Assembly: GCF_900635455.1 (NCBI RefSeq)
Contig: NZ_LR134116.1
Location: 744,001 to 808,000, forward strand
Direction of reading: 5' to 3'
DNA: 64,000 nucleotides
From: Yersinia intermedia
GTDB taxonomy: Bacteria; Pseudomonadota; Gammaproteobacteria; Enterobacterales; Enterobacteriaceae
Positions 44,458-56,110 of this stretch are shown here, one piece after another; positions within the stretch are counted from its first letter, which is position 1, and the number at the start of each line of letters is the position of its first letter. Both the position numbers and the translations under genes were made by a program. Under the pieces are notes generated by a model. The model was not told the origin of the DNA. It worked only from the letters and a program-made list of their open reading frames with translations, and did no database searches.

Positions 44458-46010
44458 AAATCCATTAACTCCTCTACTTCATTTTTAATGATGGTCACAT
44501 GTGGGCCGTAAATCACTTGAACGCCATTGCCGCGAATGATAACTGCACGTGCGCCAGTGGCTTTTAATCCTGTTTCATCAACACACTTGCTCTGTTTCAG
44601 CGTGATGCGTAAACGCGTGGCACAGCAATCCAGTTCCACGATATTGTCTTTACCACCCAATGCTGTCAGAACATGCTGCGCACGTGCTGTTCCAGGTGGT
44701 GCCGTTTCTGTCGCTGCATCATCACCGCGCCCCGGTGTTTTGAAATTGAAGCGAAGGATCAGGAAACGGAATGTGAAGTAGTACAAGAAGAACCAGGGGA
44801 TACCGACCAATGGCACGTACATCCAATGGGTTTTGGCTTCCCCCTGCAAAACACCAAATAGAATAAAATCGATAAAACCGCCGGAAAACGTTTGGCCTAT
44901 GGTGATGTGCAGAATATGGGCCAGCATAAAGGCCAGACCGTCAAATACCGCATGGACCACATACAGCGCCGGGGCAATAAACAAGAATGAGAATTCGATA
45001 GGTTCAGTGATCCCGGTGAGGAAAGAGGTCAGCGCCGCAGAAAGCAGCAGCCCACCAACAAGTTTGCGGTTTTCAGGCCGTGCGGTTTGATACATCGCCA
45101 GGCAAGCGCCAACCAGGCCGAACATCATGGTAATAAAGCGGCCAGACATAAAGCGTGCGGTGCCGATGTAGAATTGCTGCGTGTTGGGGTCGGCCAGTTG
45201 TGCGAAGAAGATACGCTGTGTTCCCTCCACGAGTTGCCCGTTGATTACTTCACTGCCACCGAGAGCTGTCGTCCAGAAAGGCAGATAGAAAATATGATGC
45301 AGGCCAAAGGGGCCAAGCATGCGCAGTACAAAACCGTAGATGAAGGTTCCCACATAACCGGTAGCATCCACCAGACCGCCCAAACCAAAGATTACCTGCT
45401 GGAAGTGCGGCCAAACCAGGGTCATCAATCCCCCCACGCCAATCGCCGCCAATGAACTAATGATGGGAACAAAGCGGGAGCCACCAAAGAAACCCAGAAA
45501 CTGCGGGAGAGCAATCTTGTTGTAGCGATTATGCAAATACCACGTCACTAACCCGATAATCACCCCACCGAATACGCCAGTTTCCAGTGTCTGAACCCCC
45601 AAGATCATCCCTTGTCCCACCGCGCCGAGATTATCCGTTGCCAACGAACCGTTAATCTTCAACAAGGCGTTGATGGTGGCATTCATCACCAGATAAGCAA
45701 TTAATGATGCTAACCCAGCAGTGCCCTTATCACTTTTTGCCAACCCCACAGCCACGCCCACGGCAAACAGCACCGCCAGATTGGCGAACACGGTAGAACC
45801 CGCGCTGGCCATAACGATGAAGATACCTTGGAGCCAACCGACATTCAGGAAAGGGTAAGCTTCGACGGTATTCGGATTGGAAAGCGCCCCACCAATCCCT
45901 AGCAGCAGCCCGGCTGCTGGCAGAACGGCGATAGGCAACATAAATGATTTACCAAAAAGCTGAGCTTTTTCAAACCAGCCTCCTGACTGTGTCCCCTCTA
46001 ACTTTGACAT
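44454..46010 (-). CDS. PTS EIICB permease, probably for N-acetylmannosamine or a related amino sugar
   Basis: The 518-residue glucose-superfamily PTS permease has an EIIC domain of about ten membrane helices (about 15-415), including [20 protein letters not shown] and [17 protein letters not shown]-terminal EIIB domain (about 445-518) carries the phosphorylated Cys in [12 protein letters not shown]. There is no EIIA domain, so it must rely on a separate EIIA such as Crr. Coupling to nanE points to ManNAc as substrate; a MalX-like sugar is the alternative. It is divergent from the RpiR regulator. Confidence 0.85.
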   Translation of the reverse strand: MSKLEGTQSGGWFEKAQLFGKSFMLPIAVLPAAGLLLGIGGALSNPNTVEAYPFLNVGWLQGIFIVMASAGSTVFANLAVLFAVGVAVGLAKSDKGTAGLASLIAYLVMNATINALLKINGSLATDNLGAVGQGMILGVQTLETGVFGGVIIGLVTWYLHNRYNKIALPQFLGFFGGSRFVPIISSLAAIGVGGLMTLVWPHFQQVIFGLGGLVDATGYVGTFIYGFVLRMLGPFGLHHIFYLPFWTTALGGSEVINGQLVEGTQRIFFAQLADPNTQQFYIGTARFMSGRFITMMFGLVGACLAMYQTARPENRKLVGGLLLSAALTSFLTGITEPIEFSFLFIAPALYVVHAVFDGLAFMLAHILHITIGQTFSGGFIDFILFGVLQGEAKTHWMYVPLVGIPWFFLYYFTFRFLILRFNFKTPGRGDDAATETAPPGTARAQHVLTALGGKDNIVELDCCATRLRITLKQSKCVDETGLKATGARAVIIRGNGVQVIYGPHVTIIKNEVEELMDL

Positions 46011-46031
46011 AAATCCCCCGCTTAAATTATT

Positions 46032-46057
46032 TTTGTGGTAAAAATTATTACCACAAA
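46032..46057. promoter_or_regulatory. Operator palindrome of the nanE-PTS locus
   Basis: TTTGTGGTAA (46032-46041) and TTACCACAAA (46048-46057) form a perfect inverted repeat with a six-base spacer. It lies 21 bp upstream of the PTS gene start and in front of the divergent RpiR gene. It is the natural binding site for that regulator. Confidence 0.65.
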
Positions 46058-46180
46058 TTAAATATAATTTAGGTAATTTTTTTCAAAAGGATGATGGATT
46101 TCACAATTAGCGAATTTAGCTGGCGGGAGATGAAGGCTTTCCGTCACAATAGAAACAGGAATAATCAGAAGGGTAACTTG

Positions 46181-47005
46181 ATGAATACTGGAAATTTGTT
46201 ATTACGCCTCAGACAAGATTTGGCCGGTTACAGCCCTACGCTGCAAAAACTTGGGAATTTTGTCATCGAAGAATCATCCAGAGTTATCTACTTTACCATC
46301 ACTGAATTAGCCCGCGAGAGTGGCACCAGTGAGGCCAGCGTGACCCGTCTGTGCCGGCATTTGGGCTGCAAAGGTTACACCGAATTTAAAATGATATTGG
46401 CGCTGTGCGTACAGCAAAGCCAACCAGAGATCGCCTCCAATCTGAGCACTACGGAAAACTTGGTAGAAGAAAGTGTACAAGCGCTGCGTGATACCGGAGC
46501 CTTACTTGATCATCAAGCACTACAACAGGCTGCGCAGGCGTTGCATCAGGCAGAAACAGTGCAGATTTATGGCGTAGCGGCCAGCGCGATTATCGGTGAC
46601 TTCTTGCAATACAAACTGTTGCGTGTGGGTAAACCAGCCCTGCTATTCAGCGACATGCACCGTGCGGCGATGAATGCTTCTTCACTGGGCCTGAATGATA
46701 TGCTGATTGCCATTTCCAGCTCTGGTTCCACCAAAGACATTTTGCACGCAGTAACGCTCGCTAAACAGCGCCAAGCGCGGGTAATAGTTATCAGTAACAC
46801 CCAACGCAGTCCTTTGGCCAAACTGGCCGATACGCTATTGGTAGCGGCAAAGCCCGAAGGCCCACTCAACGCTGGTACGCTTCCGGCTAAAGTTGGCGCA
46901 ATGTTGTTGGTGGAGTTTATCGTTGCAGAGCTGACAAAACGCGATCCTGCCTACAGCCAATCCATTCAGGACACTGCAAGTGCAACATTCCCTCTGTTGC
47001 TTTGA
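46181..47005 (+). CDS. RpiR/MurR-family transcriptional regulator
   Basis: The 274-residue protein has an N-terminal HTH of the RpiR type (about 1-77), including GNFVIEESSRVIYFTITELA and SEASVTRLCRHLGCKGY. A SIS sugar-phosphate-binding domain (about 105-250) contains VQIYGVAASAIIG, ISSSGSTKDILHAV and VISNTQRSPLA. The ATG at 46181 is preceded by GAAGGG and fits the family. An in-frame ATG at 46091 would begin only 33 bases after the operator palindrome and is less likely. It probably senses ManNAc-6-P or GlcNAc-6-P and controls the divergent PTS-nanE genes. Confidence 0.85.
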   Translation: MNTGNLLLRLRQDLAGYSPTLQKLGNFVIEESSRVIYFTITELARESGTSEASVTRLCRHLGCKGYTEFKMILALCVQQSQPEIASNLSTTENLVEESVQALRDTGALLDHQALQQAAQALHQAETVQIYGVAASAIIGDFLQYKLLRVGKPALLFSDMHRAAMNASSLGLNDMLIAISSSGSTKDILHAVTLAKQRQARVIVISNTQRSPLAKLADTLLVAAKPEGPLNAGTLPAKVGAMLLVEFIVAELTKRDPAYSQSIQDTASATFPLLL

Positions 47006-47421
47006 CGCCAAACTACCACCCTGATAATAGAATCGGTTTTGAAGGGGGGGGGCGTTTTGGGGGGCCGGTTGAGTAGACATAGAGGGAGGGTAATCGTACA
47101 AAAACCGGCACTGTTGCAAATAGTCGTTAAGGGTAAGTTTTCTCTCCGGTTAAAACGTACAGGCAGCTTAGAAAGCGGGCTTTTCTAAATAACAGTGTCA
47201 CGGTTTTAACTCATAGTGAACAACTGAGTGGCAGCTAAAAATTATTGAATATAATGATCTGGTCAAAGAATAATTGCCATTATTTAACCAACAGGTATTA
47301 CATCCTCGGGATAAATAAAATCCAACTCAAGTTCTGATCTTCCCGTCTTCCCCTCTCCTCGGACTGTATATGTACAAGGATTAGGGAAGAGGGAAGTTGT
47401 TCTCGTTGGCTAACGTTACCC
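47006..47421. other. Intergenic region between convergent RpiR and aglB genes
   Basis: No gene seen in this 416-bp gap. It includes a nine-G tract at 47044-47052 and a nearby six-G tract. A hairpin near the aglB end (47339-47351 with 47384-47396, stem CTTCCC-TCTTCCC with one bulged base) probably terminates the aglAB transcript. Confidence 0.5.
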
Positions 47422-50363
<2,942 letters not shown>

Positions 50364-50658
50364 TTTAAATCCTCATGTAACAACCTGTAGGGGACGTGAC
50401 CTTATTCTTTAACGCGGGTCTGAGAAGCAGAGTAGGGAGTTCATGAAGTGTTATCTTTGTCCGTCGCACCGATTCGTGATCACATTCATGGTTTTTGTTT
50501 GTACCAAGTTGTCTACTTTTTGTCGTAAAGCTGTACATGACGATTTCCCATAGAACCTTCACGGGATGATGTTGATTACAACTTAAATAAAAACAGCATA
50601 TTAGTTTATAGTATGTAGATTATTTAAGCGCAGTGCGAAACTCCAGAGAGGTCTACCA

Positions 50659-51384
50659 GTGATCTACAAATCCATAGCCGACAGACTACGTATCCGACTC
50701 AATTCTGCCGATTACAATATCGGCAGCCCATTGCCTGCGGAGGTTCGCTTGGCGGAAGAGTTTGGCGTCTCCCGCATGACCATTCGCAAGGCGATAGATT
50801 TGCTGGTGGGATGGGGATTGGTGGAGCGCCGCCACGGTAGCGGTACTTATATCGCGAAGAAAGATGTACATCATGAAACCACCAACCTGACCGGATTTAT
50901 CGAGGTGATGCGCAATCAGGGTAAGGAAGTGGTAAGTGATGTGTTGGAGTTTACTATTATGCCCGCACCACCCGCTATCGCCAGCCAGTTGCGCATTAAG
51001 ATTGATGAACGGATCTACTACTCGCGCCGAGTTCGTTCGGTCGATGGCAAACCTCTGATGGTAGAAGACAGCTACATGCCAGCGAAGCTCTATCGCAATT
51101 TGTCCGTTGCCCACCTTGAGGGGTCAAAATTCAGCTATATCGAAGATGAATGCCACATCATCGTGTGTGGTAATTATGAGAGCCTCACACCTGTACTTGC
51201 CGATAAAAAGATGGCGAAGCTGCTGAATGTCGATGAGTTGACACCTATTTTGCGCATCACCTCGCTGTCATACAGCGACAGTGGCGATTTCGTGAATTAC
51301 TCCGTAATGTTCAGAAATGCCAGCGAGTACCAGGTGGATTACCATTTACGGCGGGAGCATGTGAAAGTAGGCGTTGTTGAATAA
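50659..51384 (+). CDS. aglR: GntR/HutC-family regulator of the alpha-glucoside operon
   Basis: The 241-residue regulator has an N-terminal GntR winged helix (about 1-70), including LPAEVRLAEEFGVSRMTIRK and VERRHGSGTYI. A UTRA ligand-binding domain (about 90-235) carries the IYYSRRVRSVDGKPLMVEDS block. It starts at GTG 50659 after GAGAGG. It lies divergent from aglA and, by analogy with Klebsiella, probably represses or activates aglAB in response to a phosphorylated glucoside. Symbol given by synteny. Confidence 0.8.
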   Translation: MIYKSIADRLRIRLNSADYNIGSPLPAEVRLAEEFGVSRMTIRKAIDLLVGWGLVERRHGSGTYIAKKDVHHETTNLTGFIEVMRNQGKEVVSDVLEFTIMPAPPAIASQLRIKIDERIYYSRRVRSVDGKPLMVEDSYMPAKLYRNLSVAHLEGSKFSYIEDECHIIVCGNYESLTPVLADKKMAKLLNVDELTPILRITSLSYSDSGDFVNYSVMFRNASEYQVDYHLRREHVKVGVVE

Positions 51385-51467
51385 ATTGGGCAGTTAGCTT
51401 TTGTGGGTGAATGAGAATCGAAACACGGATAACGATGAAACAAGCGGAGTTGCTTATTTTAAGGGCG

Positions 51468-51607
51468 TTAAAATGTTACAAAAGTTACACTTGCAGAAAA
51501 AATGCACTCCTGTAACATTTTAATATATTGCTTCTGGTTTTTCCCTGGTGTTGACTAGACTGATGTAGTCACCTGACTCTTGTGGTCAGGTTTTTTTATC
51601 AACTTGT
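51468..51607 (-). ncRNA. Candidate small RNA divergent from yenR (YenS-like position)
   Basis: On the minus strand a perfect -10 (TATAAT, 51619-51614) lies about 30 bp beyond the lux-box-like palindrome. The predicted transcript would end at a long hairpin (51468-51480 with 51511-51523, 13-bp perfect stem with an internal TGCA/TGCA stem). In Y. enterocolitica, YenR is known to activate a small RNA called YenS that limits AHL synthesis; this segment is a candidate for its counterpart. No coding frame is present. Boundaries and strand are inferred. Confidence 0.3.
51571..51597 (+). terminator. Intrinsic terminator upstream of yenR
   Basis: ACCTGAC (51571-51577) pairs with GTCAGGT (51585-51591), followed by a seven-T run to 51597. 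It is a strong rho-independent terminator on the plus strand, 187 bp after the aglR stop. It ends either a long aglR 3' UTR or a separate short plus-strand transcript. Confidence 0.85.
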
Positions 51608-51650
51608 CTAATCATTATACGGGTGTGAGTACGGGACGGTAGTTGTACTA

Positions 51651-51673
51651 AAGTGCAATAATTCATTGCACTT
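51651..51673. promoter_or_regulatory. lux-box-like palindrome upstream of yenR
   Basis: AAGTGCAAT (51651-51659) and ATTGCACTT (51665-51673) are perfect inverted repeats with a five-base spacer. They lie 24 bp before the yenR start. Size and symmetry suit a LuxR-type dimer. A divergent TATAAT lies about 32 bp to the left. Confidence 0.6.
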
Positions 51674-51697
51674 TATGTCAGTCAATGGAGAAGGTGA

Positions 51698-52441
51698 ATG
51701 CATTCTTGTTTCAAGAAGAGTGAAGAAATAATCGAGACACTACGTGATTATATTGATAGAAAACTCATCGACTATGATCGTCCAAGGTATACTTATATGG
51801 TGATCAATAAAAAGGACCCCGTCGATATTTTTATTGTCACTAGCTATCCGAACGAATGGGCTGATATTTACACCACCCATAACTACCAGCTTATAGACCC
51901 CGTAGTGCTGACCGCTTTCAGGCGATTCTCACCGTTTTCTTGGGATGAAAATATCACTGTCCTTTCCGAACTGAAATTATCCAAGATTTTTGCTCTCTCC
52001 AAAAAATATAATATCGTTAATGGTTTTACCTTTGTCCTTCACGATACGATGAATAATCTGGCGATGCTGTCACTTATCATGGACGATGATGTCCAGAAAG
52101 AGGTGGAAGGCAGAGTAGTGAATGACAGAGATCGGTTACAGATGGTTTTGATTGAAACCCATGAAAAGATGCTCACGCTAAGTCAAAATAAGATTAATGT
52201 TCTGGGCCTCAAGGGGACAGGTATATCCAGTAAAACCCTTTTATCTCCACGAGAAAATGAAGTACTTCATTGGGCCAGTATGGGTAAAACGTATCAGGAA
52301 ATTGCGCTGATCACAGGCATTACATCCCGAACGGTGAAATATCATATAGGAAATGTGGTGAAAAAGCTGGGTGTGATCAACGCCAAACAGGCCATCAGGC
52401 TTGGCGTTGAACTGGAACTGATTAAGCCGGTTCTGGCATGA
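51698..52441 (+). CDS. yenR: LuxR-type quorum-sensing regulator
   Basis: The 247-residue protein has an AHL-binding domain with the conserved W54, Y58, D67, P68, W82 and G109. The C-terminal LuxR HTH (about 180-245) contains LLSPRENEVLHWASMGKTYQEIA and TVKYHIGNVVKKLG. The gene is convergent with the luxI homologue and their 3' ends overlap by 20 bp, as in yenR/yenI and ypeR/ypeI of Yersinia. Regulators of this subgroup often act as apo-proteins that AHL inactivates. ATG start with GGAGAAGG upstream. Confidence 0.88.
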   Translation: MHSCFKKSEEIIETLRDYIDRKLIDYDRPRYTYMVINKKDPVDIFIVTSYPNEWADIYTTHNYQLIDPVVLTAFRRFSPFSWDENITVLSELKLSKIFALSKKYNIVNGFTFVLHDTMNNLAMLSLIMDDDVQKEVEGRVVNDRDRLQMVLIETHEKMLTLSQNKINVLGLKGTGISSKTLLSPRENEVLHWASMGKTYQEIALITGITSRTVKYHIGNVVKKLGVINAKQAIRLGVELELIKPVLA

Positions 52442-53072
52442 CGGGCAGCGCCATAGGCCATGCACTCAATATTGAGTCTGAATCTTGTAACCTTTGGTTA
52501 ACCTGTCGAAGCAGTTGTGTCTGGTTATATTGATCTGTCGGAAGACAGAGCAGATAGATAGGTTCATTTTCGGTGACATACGCTTCTTTAATCACCTCAA
52601 CCTGCCAGCCTGAACGTTTAAGTATGGTCAACATAGCCCGGCTGACGATAGTATAAATACCCGTGTATCCATGATGTCTGGAGTAATTTATAATCGACAG
52701 AAAGAACACATAACTGATGGGAAAAGTCCCCCCAAAAAGCAGTTTTGCGCGGGTTTTATCAACGAAGAAACGGCTCGACTCAATATAACCCTTTCCGGGT
52801 AACGCGATATCCTCGAAGAGGGTGGTGAAAGTATGCGTGATCATATTGGGTAAATGGAGATCGATAAAACGAACACTACAAATTAATTGACCTTGATAAA
52901 TACCCAGGAGATAACGCGTATCTGGATTATCATATTCATCAAACTCCATTCCATTGCTGCAATTTACCGCCCAGTTAAGGCGATCCTTAAATGTTTTTTT
53001 CCTCAGTTTATACAGGTCCTCAGACCGTATATCAGTCAACTCATCATATTTGACATCAAAAATTTCTAACAT
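52422..53072 (-). CDS. yenI: N-acylhomoserine lactone synthase
   Basis: The 216-residue LuxI-family synthase has the conserved N-terminal residues R24, F28, W34 and the D45/D48 region, and the C-terminal signature FIESSRFFVD-like YIESSRFFVDKTRA. It makes AHLs from AdoMet and acyl-ACP, probably 3-oxo-C6 and C6 types as in other Yersinia, an inference from family. The start is preceded by CAGGAA. It ends inside the last codons of yenR, so transcripts of the pair are antisense over 20 bp. Confidence 0.9.
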   Translation of the reverse strand: MLEIFDVKYDELTDIRSEDLYKLRKKTFKDRLNWAVNCSNGMEFDEYDNPDTRYLLGIYQGQLICSVRFIDLHLPNMITHTFTTLFEDIALPGKGYIESSRFFVDKTRAKLLFGGTFPISYVFFLSIINYSRHHGYTGIYTIVSRAMLTILKRSGWQVEVIKEAYVTENEPIYLLCLPTDQYNQTQLLRQVNQRLQDSDSILSAWPMALPVMPEPA

Positions 53073-53100
53073 GTAATTTCCTGATATTTAATACTGCCAG

Positions 53101-53179
53101 AGTGTTATATGTAAGATCGCCTTTCATCATCATAAAGTAAGTTGTTGTATTCGGAAACTACCGTAAGTGTCATATGTAA
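53101..53179. repeat. Direct repeats upstream of yenI
   Basis: AGTGTTATATGTAA (53101-53114) and AGTGTCATATGTAA (53166-53179) match at 13 of 14 positions with a 65-bp period. They lie 28 and 93 bp upstream of the yenI start, where regulator sites would be expected. Confidence 0.5.
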
Positions 53180-53592
53180 TCTCTCTTGTTTAGAAAAATT
53201 GGTTGTTTGGGGCACAATGCGGTGACCGTCAAAAAAAATAGTAAGACTACTCGCCGTTTTCTACATTCCTGTTCACTGCCCAATTCTGGGCTCACCAGTC
53301 CAGTCGGAAAAATAACCCAGCAAGTGATGTTGGCAATGCCCGCTTAACCGCAGCCCCTCAGAACACCGATCCGCATTAGCTCTGGGGACGCCAATTCGGA
53401 ACCCACCAAAAGGAGCTGGTCGGCGATTAGCGTTCCTTATCCTCTTTTTAGCATTTTTGCAGCCTGCATTTTGATTGTGACCAACTTCAACCTTTCTATT
53501 TGTGTGCCGATATTTGTTATTCCCTTTTTATTAACGCTGCCAGTATGGGCTCAGGATCGTGGGCGCTGTAGTCAGGCGGTATCTGAGTGAAT

Positions 53593-53622
53593 CCCATGAA
53601 ATGGCATTAATCATTTCATGGG
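53593..53622 (+). promoter_or_regulatory. Leader hairpin or operator upstream of eutS
   Basis: CCCATGAAATG (53593-53603) and CATTTCATGGG (53612-53622) form a perfect 11-bp stem with an eight-base loop, 60 bp before the eutS start. It could be an operator (for example for EutR) or a structured leader. No T run follows, so it is not a terminator. Confidence 0.5.
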
Positions 53623-53682
53623 GGGAATGAAAGTGGCCACCGTAGCAGCAGCGGGGATCGGGTTTAGAAAACAAGGGACACA

Positions 53683-54018
53683 ATGGAAAAGGAACGGATT
53701 ATTCAAGAGTTTGTTCCCGGTAAACAGGTGACTCTGGCTCATATCATCGCGCATCCTGGCGAGGATTTAGCGAAGAAGATCGGAGTTCCCGGTGCAGAAG
53801 CTATTGGCATCATGACGCTAACGCCAGGCGAAACTGCCATGATTGCTGGCGATTTGGCAACAAAAGCGGCGAATGTGCAAATTGGTTTTCTCGACCGTTT
53901 TACCGGTGCGTTAGTGGTGTATGGCTCAGTAGGCGCTGTTGAAGAGTCATTACAACAAACGGTCACAGGATTGGGAAATTTGCTCAACTATGCCGTGTGT
54001 TCGTTAACCCGGAGCTAA
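53683..54018 (+). CDS. eutS: Ethanolamine microcompartment shell protein EutS
   Basis: The 111-residue BMC-domain shell protein has the same length as Salmonella EutS. It starts [19 protein letters not shown] and carries the [20 protein letters not shown] and [11 protein letters not shown] blocks. EutS hexamers have a permuted, bent form in known homologues. It is the first gene of a twelve-gene eut operon that runs off the right end of the window. Its stop codon overlaps the eutP start region. Confidence 0.95.
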   Translation: MEKERIIQEFVPGKQVTLAHIIAHPGEDLAKKIGVPGAEAIGIMTLTPGETAMIAGDLATKAANVQIGFLDRFTGALVVYGSVGAVEESLQQTVTGLGNLLNYAVCSLTRS

Positions 54019-54020
54019 TG

Positions 54021-54482
54021 ATGATGCGCACTATTTTTGTTGGTGCCGTTGGTGCCGGAAAAACAACGTTATTTAATGCGTTACGGGGAGATTACTCTCT
54101 GGCGAGAAAAACGCAGGCCATTGAGTTTAACGACGAGGGCGATATTGATACCCCCGGAGAATATTTTAGTCACCCACGCTTATATCACGCGTTAATTAAT
54201 ACGTTGGTCGAGTGCGAATTGTTGATTTATGTTCACGCTGCCAACGATCCTGAATGCCGCATTCCAACAGGCTTGCTGGATATCTATTCCCACTTGAAGC
54301 GCGTTGCCGTAATCAGCAAAGCCGATTTACCCGACGCAGATGTGGCAGGTGTAAAACAAATGCTGGCAGAGGTCGGATTCAAGCCTCCGATGTTCGTGGT
54401 GAACAGTAACTCGAGCACCAGCCTGGAAGCGTTTAAGGCGTTTTTGACTGAACAATACGGTCAGGACAAAAGGGTTAAATGA
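54021..54482 (+). CDS. eutP: EutP, GTPase-like/acetate-kinase-associated protein
   Basis: The 153-residue protein has a P-loop GAVGAGKT near the N terminus, IDTPGEY (G3-like) and SKADL (G4-like NKxD variant). EutP proteins were annotated as GTPases and have been described as having acetate kinase activity in Salmonella. Three consecutive ATGs (54018, 54021, 54024) follow the CGGAG site; the middle one is used. The upstream GTG frame would overlap eutS needlessly. Confidence 0.88.
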   Translation: MMRTIFVGAVGAGKTTLFNALRGDYSLARKTQAIEFNDEGDIDTPGEYFSHPRLYHALINTLVECELLIYVHAANDPECRIPTGLLDIYSHLKRVAVISKADLPDADVAGVKQMLAEVGFKPPMFVVNSNSSTSLEAFKAFLTEQYGQDKRVK

Positions 54483-55216
54483 TGAAAAAACTGATCACGG
54501 CGAATGACATTCGCACCGCACAAGCTCAAGGCCAAAAGAGTATTGATATCGTGTTGGCCGATTACATCGTGACGCCAGAGGCGCGAGTGGTTGCAGAGCA
54601 ACTGGACGTCAAAATTATCGAGCAACTAACCGCCGAACCTTCAGCACCAACTGCTGCCGATGTTCAGGTAACCGCAGCGGAAAATGACAACACAATCGCT
54701 GAACGTCAGCGTATTCGTGAGCATATCTTGGCGCAGTTACCTGAAGGCAGCGTGACTGAAACGTTGTTATCCCAACTTATCGAAAGAGTGCAGCAGGAGC
54801 AGCGCGCGCAGAACCAGTCTGTTGCGCCGCCAAATACTACTCAGCCAAGTTTTCGCTCGGTTACGGGCAAAGGTGGCATCAAAGTGGTTGATGGATCTTC
54901 CGTAATGTTTGGTCGTTTTGACGGTGCGAAAGAGCATCAGGTGGGGCTTACTGATCTGATCACCGCTCAAGACGGCAGCAGCATGGCGGCAGGGTTTATG
55001 CAGTGGGAAAACGGTTTTTTCCCTTGGACGCTGAACTACGACGAAATTGACATGATTTTGGAAGGCGAACTGCACATCCGCCATCAAGGTGAAACGCTGG
55101 TGGGCAAAGCGGGCGATGTGATGTTTATCCCGCGCGGTTCCAGCATTGAATTCGGTACGACCAGCCATGTGCGCTTTTTATACGTGGCATGGCCCGCTAA
55201 CTGGCAGGAATGCTAA
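54482..55216 (+). CDS. eutQ: EutQ, cupin-domain ethanolamine utilisation protein
   Basis: The 244-residue protein has an N-terminal region beginning MKKLITANDIR as in Salmonella EutQ and a variable linker (about 75-125). A C-terminal cupin (about 125-242) has FMQWENGFFPWTLNYDEID, GELHIRHQGE and IPRGSSIEFGT. EutQ takes part in the microcompartment-linked acetate branch and shell assembly. It is about 15 residues longer than the Salmonella protein, mostly in the linker. The start ATG overlaps the eutP stop codon. Confidence 0.93.
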   Translation: MKKLITANDIRTAQAQGQKSIDIVLADYIVTPEARVVAEQLDVKIIEQLTAEPSAPTAADVQVTAAENDNTIAERQRIREHILAQLPEGSVTETLLSQLIERVQQEQRAQNQSVAPPNTTQPSFRSVTGKGGIKVVDGSSVMFGRFDGAKEHQVGLTDLITAQDGSSMAAGFMQWENGFFPWTLNYDEIDMILEGELHIRHQGETLVGKAGDVMFIPRGSSIEFGTTSHVRFLYVAWPANWQEC

Positions 55217-55228
55217 GCAGGGGCACCT

Positions 55229-56110
55229 ATGACAACCTTTATCACCGAAGATTGGTTACGCGCTAATCATACCTTGAGCGAAGGGAGTGAAATTCGTTTG
55301 CCGTCAGATAGCCGCATGACGCCATCGGCTCGCGAACTGATAGAAGGACATCGGCTGTTGGTGAAATTTCAGGATGAGCAAGGGCGATTATTTGTTGCCC
55401 CATCACTTGATACATCGCCCACAGCATTAATGGAAAGCGACGATACGGCCAAGATCCCCAAGTTGCAGGCGGTACATGGGCTTACCAGCCAAGATAGCGT
55501 TTCGGTTGCAAGCTGTGAGCTTTGTCATCAGACGGTGATGCATAAGCCCGATACGCTGACTCATCTCAATGCGCAGGTTATGGTCGCAAAAAACGATCCG
55601 CGTTTAGCTTTTCGCGCTCGTTTAGATGCCACCATCGCTATTGCCGTATGGTTGCAAAATGAGTTGAAAACGCTTGATTCTGCTCAGTATTGGCTGGCAG
55701 ATATTCGCTCGTTACTCGGTAATATCATGCGGGCTGATGCCTTGGATATTCCCTTGGCTGCGCAAAAAATTGTGGGGCTGAGCACAGATGAACTTCACCG
55801 TTTATCGCATCAACCGCTCAAATACCTCGGGCACGATCACATTGTTCCAGATGTGACCCAGGGGCGCGAAGTCGCGCTACTAAATTTACTGCGTGTCTCG
55901 GTGCGAGAAACTGAAATTACGGCGGCTCAGGTTTTTATCGGTGCCGATTACCATGTGCAAAAAGCTGATTTGCTTCAAGCTCTTAATCGCTTATCCAGTG
56001 CGGTGTATGTGTTGATGATCCTGTGCGTGCGTCAAAATATGCACCCAGGTGCATTGCCTACCACTGAACAGCTTAAGCAAAGGATCGCAAGTGGGGGCAG
56101 CTCATGTTAA
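55229..56110 (+). CDS. eutT: Cob(I)alamin adenosyltransferase EutT
   Basis: The 293-residue enzyme makes adenosylcobalamin for ethanolamine ammonia-lyase. The metal-binding motif described for Salmonella EutT is H-x11-CC-x2-C. Here it reads H83-x11-S95-C96-x2-C99, so the first Cys of the pair is Ser. It is about 25 residues longer than Salmonella EutT. The C-terminal cobalamin adenosyltransferase-like helical region is present (about 120-290). Its stop overlaps the eutD start. Confidence 0.88.
   Translation: MTTFITEDWLRANHTLSEGSEIRLPSDSRMTPSARELIEGHRLLVKFQDEQGRLFVAPSLDTSPTALMESDDTAKIPKLQAVHGLTSQDSVSVASCELCHQTVMHKPDTLTHLNAQVMVAKNDPRLAFRARLDATIAIAVWLQNELKTLDSAQYWLADIRSLLGNIMRADALDIPLAAQKIVGLSTDELHRLSHQPLKYLGHDHIVPDVTQGREVALLNLLRVSVRETEITAAQVFIGADYHVQKADLLQALNRLSSAVYVLMILCVRQNMHPGALPTTEQLKQRIASGGSSC

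Larger units (their letters stand above)
53073..53682. promoter_or_regulatory. Intergenic region between yenI and the eut operon
   Basis: About 610 bp without a convincing gene. It should contain the divergent promoters of yenI and eutS. The middle (53280-53440) is richer in GC and contains stop codons in all frames I followed; the right part contains the hairpin at 53593-53622. Confidence 0.5.

Noticed and set aside
47044..47052. Nine-G tract as a phase-variation switch
   Set aside because: It lies between convergent genes beyond both stop codons, where a length change would have no obvious effect; sequencing error is also possible in such a run.
50475..50489. GTGATCAC palindrome upstream of aglA as a CRP site
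   Set aside because: The half-sites are adjacent with no six-base spacer, unlike a CRP site.
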